Positions 1-8,719 of a stretch of 64,000 nucleotides of DNA are shown here, piece after piece. The DNA is taken from assembly GCA_036873755.1 (NCBI GenBank), contig JAVTVY010018910.1, forward strand, positions 1 through 64,000, written 5' to 3'. The notes below the pieces were generated by a model that saw nothing but the letters and a program-made list of their open reading frames with translations, had not been told where the DNA came from and did not search any database. The DNA is from Hanleya hanleyi (taxonomy: Eukaryota > Mollusca > Polyplacophora > Lepidopleurida > Hanleyidae). Both the position numbers and the translations under genes were made by a program. The number at the start of each line of letters is the position of its first letter. Position 1 is the stretch's first letter.

Positions 1-109
1 CCTCGAAGATGGAAACAAAAGTTCCATCTGGACAAGGCAAGGCAACCAAGGCGACCATTGGCTCGAGGCTAAAGTTCCTATATCAGCGCCACAGTTCTCC
101 AATATACAG
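1..109 (+). CDS. MAM-domain protein, internal exon (5' part outside window)
   Basis: Reading from base 2, 36 codons are open up to a CAG|gtacag splice donor at 110, ending in phase 0. The peptide contains IWTRQGNQGDHW followed by a short hydrophobic strand. This is the central signature of MAM domains: a Trp, then G-x-Q-G-x-x-W, then an Ala-x-Val-x-Ile strand. The natural continuation of a MAM domain (hydrophobic strand, then an IA-DD motif) is found in phase 0 at 15,688, so the two exons very probably join. MAM domains are extracellular adhesion modules of secreted or membrane proteins. The upstream part of the gene lies outside the window. The 15.6-kb intron that follows contains the Polinton-like element, a foldback and a Crypton. 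Confidence 0.8.
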
Positions 110-117
110 GTACAGAC

Positions 118-441
118 GCCAGACCCGACATTCTGTAGTTAACCGTCGTCCACAAAACAATCCGCACTAAAAATCGCCAAGAGAAAGCGGCCAATAGTTT
201 TCAATGATGAAGGGGAGACATCAGATATTCCTCCAATGAAATATTTATCACTGACCTGCATTCTTTATTCTAATGAATTTTCAAGTCTTTTCCAGAATAT
301 AATGTACCTCTTTGATTATGGGTGTTCATGTGAACATAATGCAGATGTAAAACACATGATATTCAAACAGCCATAGTCCCGGGATATGCGGGATTACACA
401 CCAGATAGGAAAGTAGCACCAGAGATCTTGCACGCTACGGT
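118..441 (+). repeat. Dispersed repeat family A, copy split by the Polinton-like insertion (left part)
   Basis: This degenerate copy shares the motifs AGAGAAAGCGGCCAATAG, TTTTCAATGATG and AGATCTTGCACGCTACG with better copies at 44,279-44,772 and 45,150-45,465. It breaks off at the end of the Polinton-like inverted repeat. The remaining family-A sequence resumes at 9,128, so the large element inserted into a pre-existing family-A copy. Confidence 0.7.
436..441. repeat. Target-site duplication, left copy
   Basis: TACGGT precedes the element's terminal AGTAGTAGTAAGAAGACGG, and TACGGC follows its other end at 9,128-9,133. Five of six bases match. Polintons typically make 5-6-bp duplications and have AG..CT termini, as seen here. 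Confidence 0.7.
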
Positions 442-772
442 AGTAGTAGTAAGAAGACGGATACTACCCCCTTTTCCAGGGAGGTAACTCTTGGTTTCCC
501 TTTTTTTTCGCCAGGGGGCGCTGTCCCGTATGACGTCACTTCCGAGCGGGGAGAATCATCTGGAATGTTCGGCAATCTTCGGCAATCTCCGGTAATGTCC
601 GGTCATCTCAGGCAATGTCCGGCCCTCTCCATGAGAATAGATAGCCTTTATCTGCCCTTCCGAAGCATCAATGGCCTGTACAGGGTCCCCGACAATATCG
701 CCATTTATTTGCTCACGTTAAATGGGCAGTGGGGAACCCTCAGTTTCTCCATACAGTGGCAGAATGGAAAGG

Positions 773-841
773 GTCCTAGTGGGAATTGAACCCGGGTCCT
801 TTTATCAAGAGGCAGATACGTTATCCATTAGGCTACGAGTC
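773..841 (-). pseudogene. tRNA-Arg-like relic in left inverted repeat
   Basis: Read on the minus strand the segment has an intact A box (GTAGCCTAATGGATAA) and B box (GGTTCAATTCC) at tRNA spacing. CCTAATGGATAA is characteristic of eukaryotic tRNA-Arg. The acceptor and anticodon stems do not pair properly, so it is not a functional tRNA. It could still act as an RNA polymerase III promoter or be a tRNA-derived SINE head. Confidence 0.6.
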
Positions 842-1439
842 ATATGATACAAACCAATGTTGAAAATAGCATATATATGTCTACTATATGGCCCATACTG
901 GCGCACTGGCCAATGTTGAACCTAATGGGAAATGTACTCCTCGTCACTGTAGTATGGGCTGTTTGGTTTTGTTTTTCACATCTCAACACCCAAACTCTAC
1001 CAGGCATTCATTACGTTCTGCTTCGCCCCTCTCCATTTAGCGCTGTAAGGGTATCACGGACTTTGCCGGAGTTGACCCAAGGTCATTTGTTGCCACAGTA
1101 AACGAACATGACGACCGTCTAACTGGGCGAATTAATATCAGTCGCGATTCACTGATATATATTTCCGCAACATATAGTTCTGAGGTAATTTGTCAAAAAG
1201 CTGCCTTCAAACTGTGTGACACTGCCGTTTTGTATCACACTGAATATCCGTTCAGTATATTTCAAGATAAATATACGTTTTGCGATCAGTAGACAGAACA
1301 GTTCTTGGTTTCTGCAGGAATCCTGCAAAAGATGGCGAGACCCCTACAGGGGTAAATGCAGCGTAGCGCAAAGCACCCTGGGAGAGGATGCTCAACACCT
1401 AGAACACGATGGTCGGGGTCGCGAAGCGATTGGTTGATT

Positions 1440-2420
1440 TTTTTTGAAAAAGTCACTGTGCGCATGCGTAGTGGGTAAATAGCGCTGGAAGGACATTTTG
1501 GGCCCTAGAGGTGTCCCTAGAGGTCCGATTGAGTCGAGTGAGGTATCATTGTAAAGCATACGTGAGGGAGCATCCAGCGGGCTGGGTGTGACGTAGAACT
1601 CACGTCATTTTGAGCATGGGCAATAGACCGAGACTATGCAAATAAACGTTTTGTGAGCGAGAGGGGCCACTATTGGGCCAATTGGGTCGAGTGAGGTATC
1701 ATTGTGAAATAGACGTTTTGGGGTCTAGGGGAGCCCCTAGTGGTCTGATGGAGTCCAGTGAGGTATCAATGTAAAACATACATGGAGGAGCATGCGCCTG
1801 GACTAGTGTGTCGTTTGTTTTCAACATTCTGCGCATGCGCAGACAGGGAATTGTGGGAAAATGGTATGGAAATAGACGTGTTGGGATCTAGGTGGCCCCT
1901 AATGGTCTGATGGGATCGAGTGAGGTATCAATGTGAAGCATTCGTGAAGGCGCATCTGACGGGCTGAGTGTGACGTTGAACTGACGTCATTCTTCGCATG
2001 CGCAGTAGACAAAGTGTATGGAAATACACGTGTTGGCGCCGACAGGGGCCACTAATGGTTCGATGGAGTTGAGTGAGGTATCAATGTGAAGCCTATGTGA
2101 GGAGGCATCCGACTGGGTGGATGTGGGGTAGGAATATTGTCATTCTGCGCATGCGTGATAGACAAAGGGTATGGAAATAGACGTTTTGGGATCTGGGGCA
2201 ACCACTATTGGGCCGATGGAATCGAATGAGGTATCAATGTGAAGCCTATGTGAGGGGGCATCTGATGGGGTGGGTGCGGGGTTGAAATTTTCTCACTCTG
2301 CGCATGAGCGGTGGACAAAGGGTATGGAAATAGACGTTTTGGGGTCTAGGTGAGCCGCTAATTGGCCGATGGGATCGAGTGAGGTATCCATGCCTATGTG
2401 AGGGGGCTAGACTAGGGTGT
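1440..2420 (+). repeat. Tandem array of ~153-bp units with NRF1-like and CRE-like sites (left arm)
   Basis: The anchor GAGGTATC recurs at about 1541, 1693, 1761, 1922, 2077, 2230 and 2382, a period near 153 bp except for one short unit. Each unit also has a TATGGAAATAGACGTTTTGG block, a GCCACTA-TGG block and a GCGCATGCGC palindrome (best copy at 1,829-1,842), often followed by TGACGTCA-like sequence. GCGCATGCGC matches the consensus of vertebrate NRF1, and TGACGTCA matches ATF/CREB. Binding by host factors is inference. Confidence 0.75.
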
Positions 2421-2504
2421 CGTTTCCATTCTGCTGCGCAGGTCACGTGGGTTGTGACGTCACTTTCGGTTATCACCTCCAAACCTAGAAGAGTTCCAAT
2501 GTTC

Positions 2505-2572
2505 CCCTTAGACGTCCGGATGTTCAACATCCGGATGTTCAACATCCGGATGTTCAACATCCGGGATTTTCC
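2505..2572. repeat. Triplicated 15-bp palindromic unit
   Basis: CCGGATGTTCAACAT is repeated three times head to tail. Each junction forms the 19-base dyad CCGGATGTT-C-AACATCCGG. The right arm has a single copy (about 7,684-7,702), so the left arm expanded. An alternating CG tract follows directly. Confidence 0.8.
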
Positions 2573-3091
2573 CCGGCCCGTCCCGGCCGCAGCGCGCGCG
2601 CGCGCGGGTTGTCCGGCCGCACGCGCGCGCGCGTCATCGCCGGCAATGCGCGGATGAATGTTGGGTCAAAAGGTCAGGGTTCACTTCCAGGTCAAAAGGT
2701 CTCCGTTTCGGTAAGGTTCGGCAACAATGTTGCGGCATCGATATACAGAGCTTGAACCCCAAAAGGGGATTGTAAATTAACCTCCATTTGGACCAATCAG
2801 CGGTCGAGAAAAAGAGCCAATGAGCGTTCGATAACAAGAACCAATGGACGGGTACTAGGATTTCGCTGACGTCTGCGCCTCCATCCGGGTACTGGGATGC
2901 TTTCGCCTACGTCCGCACCTACATCCGGGTTCTTGTACACCCGAGTAATGTTTTCTGGACATGGATGGGTTACCTTTGGCTCCATTCTAGGCCACTGATT
3001 GGCTGATACGGTGTTCAAAGCGAGTTTCATGCATTATGCTCATATAGAAAACACACAAGACAGGGTTTTTTGGTGAGATCTCATTTTGTTT

Positions 3092-3097
3092 TTTATT
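3092..3097 (-). terminator. Polyadenylation signal downstream of the structural gene block
   Basis: AATAAA on the minus strand, about 105 bases beyond the protease stop codon and before the left inverted repeat. It is the only such signal in a suitable position for the last gene. Confidence 0.45.
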
Positions 3098-3136
3098 CAG
3101 TAACAACAACAACGTGAGAACAACCACGTGAAAAAG

Positions 3137-3236
3137 GCTTGTACATTGAAAGAACTGAAGCCCAGAACAGGGGGGGGGGGGCTTGTACATTGAATGAACT
3201 TAAGCCCAGAACGGGGCTTGTATATTGAAATGATGG
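3137..3236 (-). repeat. Short tandem triplication at the 3' end of the protease gene
   Basis: A 36-44-bp unit starting GCTTGTACATTGAA and containing AAGCCCAGAAC occurs at 3,137 and 3,181 and, partly, at 3,217. The third copy encodes the last residues of the protease, so the gene's end has been duplicated outward. An 11-G run separates the first two copies. Confidence 0.7.
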
Positions 3237-3673
3237 ACGGCCCAGTCATATACGAGTACATCGCGGTCCTCGGCCTTGGGGTACTCGTCAAACATCTGTA
3301 CGATGGTAGATAAGGTTGTGCCCCGGCATCGATGGTACAGGTAAAACAAGCAATATTGTCCGCACACGCTACTGGTCAGGCTTTGCAACGTTTGACTGTC
3401 CCAACACCACGTCTCTGTGCCTTGATCCATGAAGTCTGTTAAATCGAGATGGAGGGGTGGCAGACCGTACGGGTCAAAGTATTCGCCCTGCGCTTCTGTC
3501 AAGTACACGGCCAACCAATGTTCACCGGGCCGATCCATCGGGTCCGTGTTGAGAACGTATGCAGCAGGATACATACGGTCTAATGGGAACACATCTCGGG
3601 CGAACACCCCTTGAAAGACCATACGTGTCCCTGGGTCATTCTCCAGCACGGTGGTTATCTGATCTGTATCCAT
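3200..3673 (-). CDS. Adenain-type cysteine protease
   Basis: The 157-residue protein starts at the ATG one base after the major capsid stop (TAA-C-ATG); an in-frame extension upstream to 3,733 lies inside the capsid gene and is unlikely to be used. The catalytic layout of adenovirus/Polinton maturation proteases is visible. It has His in GEHWLAVYL, Asp in YFDPYG shortly after, and a Gln-then-Cys block in SLTSSVCGQYCLFYLY. Enzymes of this family cleave capsid precursor proteins in assembling virions. Length is typical, with no break. It is the last gene of the minus-strand block. Confidence 0.85.
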   Translation of the reverse strand: MDTDQITTVLENDPGTRMVFQGVFARDVFPLDRMYPAAYVLNTDPMDRPGEHWLAVYLTEAQGEYFDPYGLPPLHLDLTDFMDQGTETWCWDSQTLQSLTSSVCGQYCLFYLYHRCRGTTLSTIVQMFDEYPKAEDRDVLVYDWAVHHFNIQAPFWA

Positions 3674-3674
3674 G

Positions 3675-4904
3675 TTAGGTGGAGAAGTCACACAGGACGT
3701 TGCGCGCCTTGTCCACTTGAATGCTGTTGTCAAACTCGGCGTAGCAGATCACATTGATGGTGGTCCCGAGGGCTCGTGCAAAGTGGATTTCCAACCGTAA
3801 TTGCCTTGCTTGGCCAGGGCCAGCTGATGGTCGTTCTCTAAGGTGGGGGTCAGATCGAAACAGAACAACGTGTATCCGTTTGCGTAGTTCTTCCGACTGA
3901 TCATATTCCCTTCGTCCTGGCTGATTTGACCGGTGGCTGTAAACAGGCTCTGATACGCTCGAATGAAATTCCTGCGCCCAAAGTTCGGTGTTAAGGCCGT
4001 GGCTGGCACCTGTTGTCCATCCACATGCAGGGCCACAAAATTGATGCCGAAATGTTTAAAGTCAAACGGGTTCTCTGGGTAGGCTCCGGTGAATCTGGCA
4101 TTTTCCACACAGGCCAGGATCAATCCCTTGGGTAGTTCCCCCAGGAACAGGTTTTCTTTGTTGGCGCTCATATTTCCAGCAGGCACAGAGAACATTTTGG
4201 TTTGGACACGTCGGATAGGGTACTGGTCTGGTTTTGTTTCCAAGGCTTTCATGTGTCCCAATTGAGCGGCTGGATTCGGTTTCACTTTTCGGACATACAG
4301 GACTGCGTCTTGGATGAAAATCTTATAGTCAGCTGCATGCCCGTCTACGCTAGTGGCCATAAAGGCGAAGGTCGGAGGCGCCCGTATCAGTCGGATTTTG
4401 ATGGGGATCTTGTTCAAGAGGTAACGGTCTTGCATGAAAATGTCTGCGTGCAGTCAACCCATGAGATCCACCGAGGCGCCGTTCGCAGTGAAAGCCTTCC
4501 GTTTGTTATATCCTCCATTGCCCACCGTATCCATGTGCTCGGGTGTGTCCTGGTAGAATAAAGCGGCTGTCAGCTGAGATTTTTTAGCCTCTCGTCCATG
4601 CGACAACAGTGTCTCGATGTCGGCTCGATAGGGGTACGTGTTGGTCGAGTCACTGATGACTTTGTCTCTGAGCAATATGTCCACCTGTTGAAACATCGAG
4701 TGCAGACAGAAATTCGTCGGGCCCACCGTTGCAGCTTGGATGATTCTGGAGCCATCCCCATTGACGACCTTGGCTTTCACATACAAGTACGTATGGGCTA
4801 AATTCACTGTTGGTGGAGGGACAGGGCTCTGCGTTGATCAAGGACATGGTTAAGAAAAGATATCCTGGGTCTTCGATGTGCGCCGTCGCTGGGTCGGTCG
4901 TCAA
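3675..4904 (-). pseudogene. Double-jelly-roll major capsid protein, broken
   Basis: Four pieces are collinear with a Polinton major capsid protein. The N-terminal piece (4,904 to about 4,807) is in one frame. A second piece (about 4,807-4,457) with NLAHTYLYVKAK is in another frame and ends at an in-frame TGA (4,454-4,456). The third (4,453 to about 3,795) continues in that frame. The C-terminal piece, with ARALGTTINVICYAEFDN, is in a shifted frame down to TAA at 3,675-3,677. There are therefore two frameshifts and one nonsense codon. The protein would form the hexon-like shell of the virion. The following protease ATG is one base away, so the original gene junction is preserved. The breaks may be decay or, for the frameshifts, assembly indels. 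Confidence 0.8.
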
Positions 4905-5260
4905 CTGGTGCGTGGTTTCGGTGGTGCAGGTCTTTTATTCCCTACGGTAGGTTGTGCTTTGGTGACCAAGACGCCTCCCGCTTCTTTGGCCCGCCGTTTC
5001 AATGATTCTTTGGGTGCCGTACCCCCCAAGACATCACCAGCCACTTGCAGTCCACTGCGTACCGCTTGTTTGCCAATCGCTTTCACCCCACGCGTCACCA
5101 AGGGCAGGAACGTTTTGACGATGCTCCCGAGTATGTTCCCCAGCCCATGTCCTCGTTGCATGCGTGCACCACTAAAGACTAAAGACGGGAAGGCCACCCC
5201 GGCCTGTTGGGCATAATAGTCCACATAGCTGCGTGCATCGCACTCGTAAAACGCCTTCAT
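4901..5260 (-). CDS. pVI-like minor virion protein
   Basis: 119 residues, intact. An N-terminal DYYAQQAG segment is followed by a Gly-rich hinge (ARMQRGHGLGNILGSIV), an amphipathic stretch rich in Leu/Val/Lys and a basic Pro-rich tail. This is the organisation of the Polinton/adintovirus protein compared with adenovirus protein VI, an internal capsid protein with a membrane-active helix. It lies just upstream of the major capsid gene, overlapping its first codon region by about 4 bases. Function is inferred from position and composition. Confidence 0.6.
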   Translation of the reverse strand: MKAFYECDARSYVDYYAQQAGVAFPSLVFSGARMQRGHGLGNILGSIVKTFLPLVTRGVKAIGKQAVRSGLQVAGDVLGGTAPKESLKRRAKEAGGVLVTKAQPTVGNKRPAPPKPRTS

Positions 5261-5343
5261 TATACAAAATGGGGAACACGTGCTTGTCGAAAATAAAGTG
5301 TCAGCACCACTTTCCGCGTTCTAATGCCACCGGTCACCCCGTG

Positions 5344-5884
5344 TCATCTCTTATATCCACCCTGATAGTGTTGGTAGAGCATGTGAGTGAAACTGTGGGT
5401 GACTTGATCTCCATACGTCTTTTTAATGGGCACCACCCGTAACAGAGGTGTGTTGATATCGCCCACGATGTGGTTGTCGACTACGTCCGAGTAGACGTAG
5501 AGTCCGTACATACCCGACTTCATATCCATCGGGATCTCGCCTTGGTGGGCGTTGGGATCAGCGAACGTCTGTAGATCGAAACCCAGCATTTGCTGTAGGA
5601 TAGGACTCAATACGACAGGCGCGTTGGCGGTAACGATAAGCTGTGCCTTGTCGTTGTGTGCGTTGTAATCGAAGTCCACGTGATTCTTGAAGGGAAAGGA
5701 TTTGATGGGTTTTGAAGTATTCGTGACCTCCCGTAGAGCTTTATAATGCAAGTCTTGACAGCCCACCCATGAACTCCTTGGGGGTATCGTATTGGCCTTC
5801 GGGAAGGGTGAGTCGGGTGTTTTTGCCTTCGTAGGTCACCTCGTACCACACTTCATTGGCTCGCACGTTGTACCACGAGTAAGG
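5344..5884 (-). pseudogene. Penton-like single-jelly-roll minor capsid protein, frameshifted
   Basis: The C-terminal 140 codons (5,344-5,766) carry LSPILQQMLGF and MYGLYVYSDVVDNHIVGD, a pattern I associate with Polinton penton-type proteins. The N-terminal part (5,884 to about 5,768; SWYNVRANEVWYEVTYEG) is in a different frame. The switch falls at a directly repeated TGGGTGGG (minus strand), so a 4-base duplication is the simplest cause. No ATG is seen in frame at the 5' end: the reading frame begins right after the TAG of the preceding gene. The protein would cap capsid vertices. Confidence 0.65.
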
Positions 5885-6550
5885 CTATTGGATATCCACG
5901 GGGCCACATTCCCAGCGTCCAGGTAAATGCAACGGTTGGGCTGTAAAGGCCCAGCGGTTGGGACTCCCCACCAATTCCTGTGGTACATGCATGTCTTTCA
6001 AGCCTTGAGCGAAGACCTCCCATCCTCGAGGATCCGTGTGCGACCTGCGTTTACGCATCAGGTCATTCACTAAATCCGTCATGTGGGTCCCGGGGACCAC
6101 CTGATTCTGTACCAGGAGTTCGCGTTTATCATTCCAAGTCATGTTAGGATTCTGTTTCATTCGTTGTAATACCAGGCCAGCTTGTTTCTTGAACGATGCA
6201 GGTACACTCTTCAGCACTTCGTCTTCCACCCACTGTGGGGCTGTGGGTGGTACCCCTGGTAATGGCAGCTGTTGGAGCGGTGCTGAGGTCGGCAGTGTGT
6301 CACGTGGTGGTGGTGGTGGTGCTGGGGTAGAGAAAGTTTTGTATTGGTCCATGAACGTCATGTACCGTTGAAGCGTCTCATTGTACCGTTGTACTTTCTC
6401 ACTGTCGCTTAACCCCGGTCTCTGTAAGATCTGTTGCATCTCTCCATCGAGGGTGTTTATGGTCTTCACCGTAGGTGGCACAGGGTAGGGCGATTGGAGG
6501 TTTTGAAGGAACCGTGGTTCGACGAGGACCATTTTTTTCGTGTGGTTCAT
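5885..6550 (-). CDS. Conserved Polinton-type protein of unknown function, 221 residues
   Basis: Intact. A basic start (MNHTKKMVLVEPRFLQNLQ) is followed by a helical region with repeated Leu/Tyr, a Pro-rich linker (APPPPPPRD, about residues 76-110) and a C-terminal basic domain. An internal ATG at residue 7 could also be the start. It overlaps the upstream X-like gene by an ATGA. A protein with this MVLV start and Pro-rich middle is usual at this position in animal Polintons, but I know of no established function. A virion or core role is only inferred from its neighbours. Confidence 0.6.
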   Translation of the reverse strand: MNHTKKMVLVEPRFLQNLQSPYPVPPTVKTINTLDGEMQQILQRPGLSDSEKVQRYNETLQRYMTFMDQYKTFSTPAPPPPPRDTLPTSAPLQQLPLPGVPPTAPQWVEDEVLKSVPASFKKQAGLVLQRMKQNPNMTWNDKRELLVQNQVVPGTHMTDLVNDLMRKRRSHTDPRGWEVFAQGLKDMHVPQELVGSPNRWAFTAQPLHLPGRWECGPVDIQ

Positions 6551-6897
6551 TGTCGGCCGAAGAGTCCACCCAATACTGGACCCAACACGGAAGCGGCCAA
6601 CGGTGCTAAGATGGCCCCGAGAAAGCCGCCTTTTTGTAACACCTTTTTCTTTTGTGTTTGAGGGACCCGCTTCTGGACTAGGGTTCGGAGACCTGTCTTA
6701 TGCTTGGCCAACTTGGTCTTCTGAGCTGGAGTCAATGGAACGTTGCCTTTTAACAGGTTGTACCCGATCTCGCACAGACAGCGTACAAGGTCAGGGTCCG
6801 CACCGCGTACAATGGTTCGGACCAACTCGGGTGGGGCCGTCTTCAATACACGGAGCGTCGGAGCGTGCTTCCGTACTCGCGCAGACATCATGTACAA
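6547..6897 (-). CDS. Adenovirus X-like basic/hydrophobic virion protein
   Basis: 116 residues, intact. It is a very basic middle (KTKLAKHKTGLRTLVQKR, KKK) followed by a hydrophobic Gly/Ala/Leu tail beginning KGGFLGAILAPLAA and ending GGLFG. This is the diagnostic shape of the X-like protein of adintoviruses and Polintons, likened to the adenovirus core protein X precursor. The stop codon overlaps the next start as ATGA, indicating tight gene packing. Confidence 0.65.
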   Translation of the reverse strand: MYMMSARVRKHAPTLRVLKTAPPELVRTIVRGADPDLVRCLCEIGYNLLKGNVPLTPAQKTKLAKHKTGLRTLVQKRVPQTQKKKVLQKGGFLGAILAPLAASVLGPVLGGLFGRQ

Positions 6898-6913
6898 CTA
6901 ATGCTAGAACCCA

Positions 6914-7312
6914 CTAGATGGCATTGTCGATGTGGATGAGGTATTCGTCGAGCTCGCCGCTCAACACCCGTTTAAATTTGGTCCAGCCGTCACGGTGTAG
7001 CGTAACCGTATTCGATATGGTCTCAGCGCGCGACCAGCAAACATCTCCATGATTTTCCACGAGGGTGACTTTATCTTCATAGACGTGTAATCCCCCCGGG
7101 GTGTAAGGGGAAGGATGGCTCGTAGAACTGATGACAGCCAGGGTCAATAGGGCACAGGCCATGACTAGGCCAACCAGCCATCGCTGGTTCCGGCGTGAGC
7201 GCTCGTGGTCCATAGCCCGAGCATCAAGGATGGCTGTCATAGTCCAGCTGTCGTCGCCATCTGAAAACATGGACCGAACCACTGCTCGGTAACCCGTGAG
7301 CGAATTAAACAT
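6914..7312 (-). CDS. Single-pass membrane protein, first gene of the structural block
   Basis: Up to 132 residues. One strong hydrophobic segment (WLVGLVMACALLTLAVIS, residues about 45-62) is preceded by Arg-rich RSRRNQR and followed by a polar domain, suggesting a type II orientation. Unrecognised otherwise. A TATA-like CCTATAAAAG lies only about 7-10 bases upstream of the first ATG (7,312), so transcription would be expected to start inside this frame. The second Met (about 7,270) may therefore be the real start. Confidence 0.5.
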   Translation of the reverse strand: MFNSLTGYRAVVRSMFSDGDDSWTMTAILDARAMDHERSRRNQRWLVGLVMACALLTLAVISSTSHPSPYTPGGLHVYEDKVTLVENHGDVCWSRAETISNTVTLHRDGWTKFKRVLSGELDEYLIHIDNAI

Positions 7313-7600
7313 TCCGACTTTTATAGGAAAAAATAGAAGTACCCGGATGTAGGCGCGGACGTAGGCGAAAGCATTCTAGTAACCGGATGTAGGCGCGGAC
7401 GTAGGCGAAAGCCTTCTAGTACCCGGATGGAGGCGCAGACGTGAGCGAAATTCTTGTACCCGTCCATTGGTTCTTTTTTCGACCGCTGATTGGTCCAAAT
7501 GGACCTGCCCATCCTTCCCAGGTTGATTTACAATCCCATTTTTGTGTTCAAGCTCTGTATACCGATGCCGCAACCATTGTTATGACATTCATCCGCGCAC
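7313..7600 (-). promoter_or_regulatory. Putative promoter of the virion gene block
   Basis: On the minus strand, CCTATAAAAG (7,317-7,326) is preceded by three GC-rich CCGGATGTAGGCG repeats and by CCAAT boxes in both orientations (about 7,466-7,496). NRF1-like and CRE-like sites lie further upstream in the right arm. The spacing fits a polymerase II core promoter driving the genes below. Promoter activity is inferred from motifs only. Confidence 0.5.
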
Positions 7601-7799
7601 TGCCGGTGATGACGCGCGCGCGCGTGCGGCCGGAGAGCCCGCGCGCACGAGCGCTGCGGCCGGGCCGGGCCGGGACGGGGAAAACCCCGGATGTTGAGCA
7701 TCCGGACGTCTAAGGGGAACATTGGAACTCTTCTGGGTTTGGAGGTGATAACCGAAAGTGACGTCACAACCCACGTGACCTGCGCAGCAGAATGAAAAC

Positions 7800-8700
7800 G
7801 ACACCCTAGTCTAGCCCCTTCAACTAGGCTTTGCATGGATACCTCAATCGATCCCATCGGCCCACTAGCGGCCCACCTAGACCGCAAAACGTCTATTTCC
7901 ATACCCTTTGTCCACTGCGCATGCGCATAGTGACGATATTTCAACCCAGCATCCACCCCACTTCACATTGATACCTCACTCGATCCCATCGGCCTACTAG
8001 TGGCTCCCCTAGATCCCAAAACGTTTATTTCCATACCCTTTGTCTATTGCTCATGTGCCGAATGACAATATACCTACCCCACATCCACCCAGTCGGATGC
8101 CCCTCACATAGGCTTCACATTGATACCTCACGCAACTCCATCGGACCATTAGTGGCCCCTGTCGGCGCCAACACTTGTCTTTCCATACCCTTTGTCTACT
8201 GCGCATGCGCAGAATGACGTCAGTTCCACGTCAAACCCAGTCCATCAGAGGCGTCTTCACGAATGCTTCACATTTATACCTCACTCGATCCCATCAGACC
8301 ATTACGGGCCCACCTAGACCCCAAGACGTCTATTTTCATACCATTTTCCCACAATTCCCTGTCTGCGCATGCGCAGAATGCTGAAAACAAACGACACACT
8401 AGTCCAGGCGCATGCTCCTCCATGTATGTTTTACATTGATACCTTACTGGACTCCATCGGACCACTAGGGGCTCCCCTATGCCCCAAAACGTCAATTTCC
8501 ATAACCTTGGTCTACCGCGCATGCGCAGCATGACGTCAGTTTTACGTCGCAGTCATACCGTCGAATGCTCTCTCACCTATGCTTCACAATGATACCTCAT
8601 TCGACCCAATTGGCCCACTAGTGGCCCCTCTCGCCCACAAAACGTATATTTGCATAGTCTCGGTCTACTGCGCATGCGCAGAATGACGCGAGGTATTATG
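7800..8700 (-). repeat. Tandem array of ~153-bp units with NRF1-like and CRE-like sites (right arm)
   Basis: GATACCTC anchors occur at about 7838, 7970, 8122, 8275 (TATACCTC), 8438 (GATACCTT) and 8591. GCGCATGCGC palindromes lie near 7,917, 8,201, 8,365, 8,518 and 8,670, four of them followed within a few bases by ATGACGTCA or ATGACG. The array is inverted relative to the left arm. Confidence 0.75.
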
Positions 8701-8719
8701 TTTTCACGGAATAAGCCGA

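Larger units (their letters stand above)
442..2945 (+). repeat. Left terminal inverted repeat of the Polinton-like element
   Basis: Collinear with the complement of 7,330-9,127. From the outside in it contains the AGTAGTAGT terminus, a GGAGGTAACTCTTGG block, short GGCAATGTCCGG-type repeats (570-630), a tRNA-Arg-like relic (773-841), tandem 153-bp units (1,440-2,420), CCGGATGTT palindromes, an alternating CG tract (2,590-2,635), CCAAT boxes (2,790-2,850) and ATCCGGGTACT repeats near 2,880-2,930. Bases about 845-1,440 have no counterpart in the right arm, and I recognise nothing in them. Confidence 0.8.

Noticed and set aside
565..1101. Short open frames in the left inverted repeat
   Set aside because: Their partners in the right arm are not conserved as protein, and they cross repeats and the tRNA-like relic.
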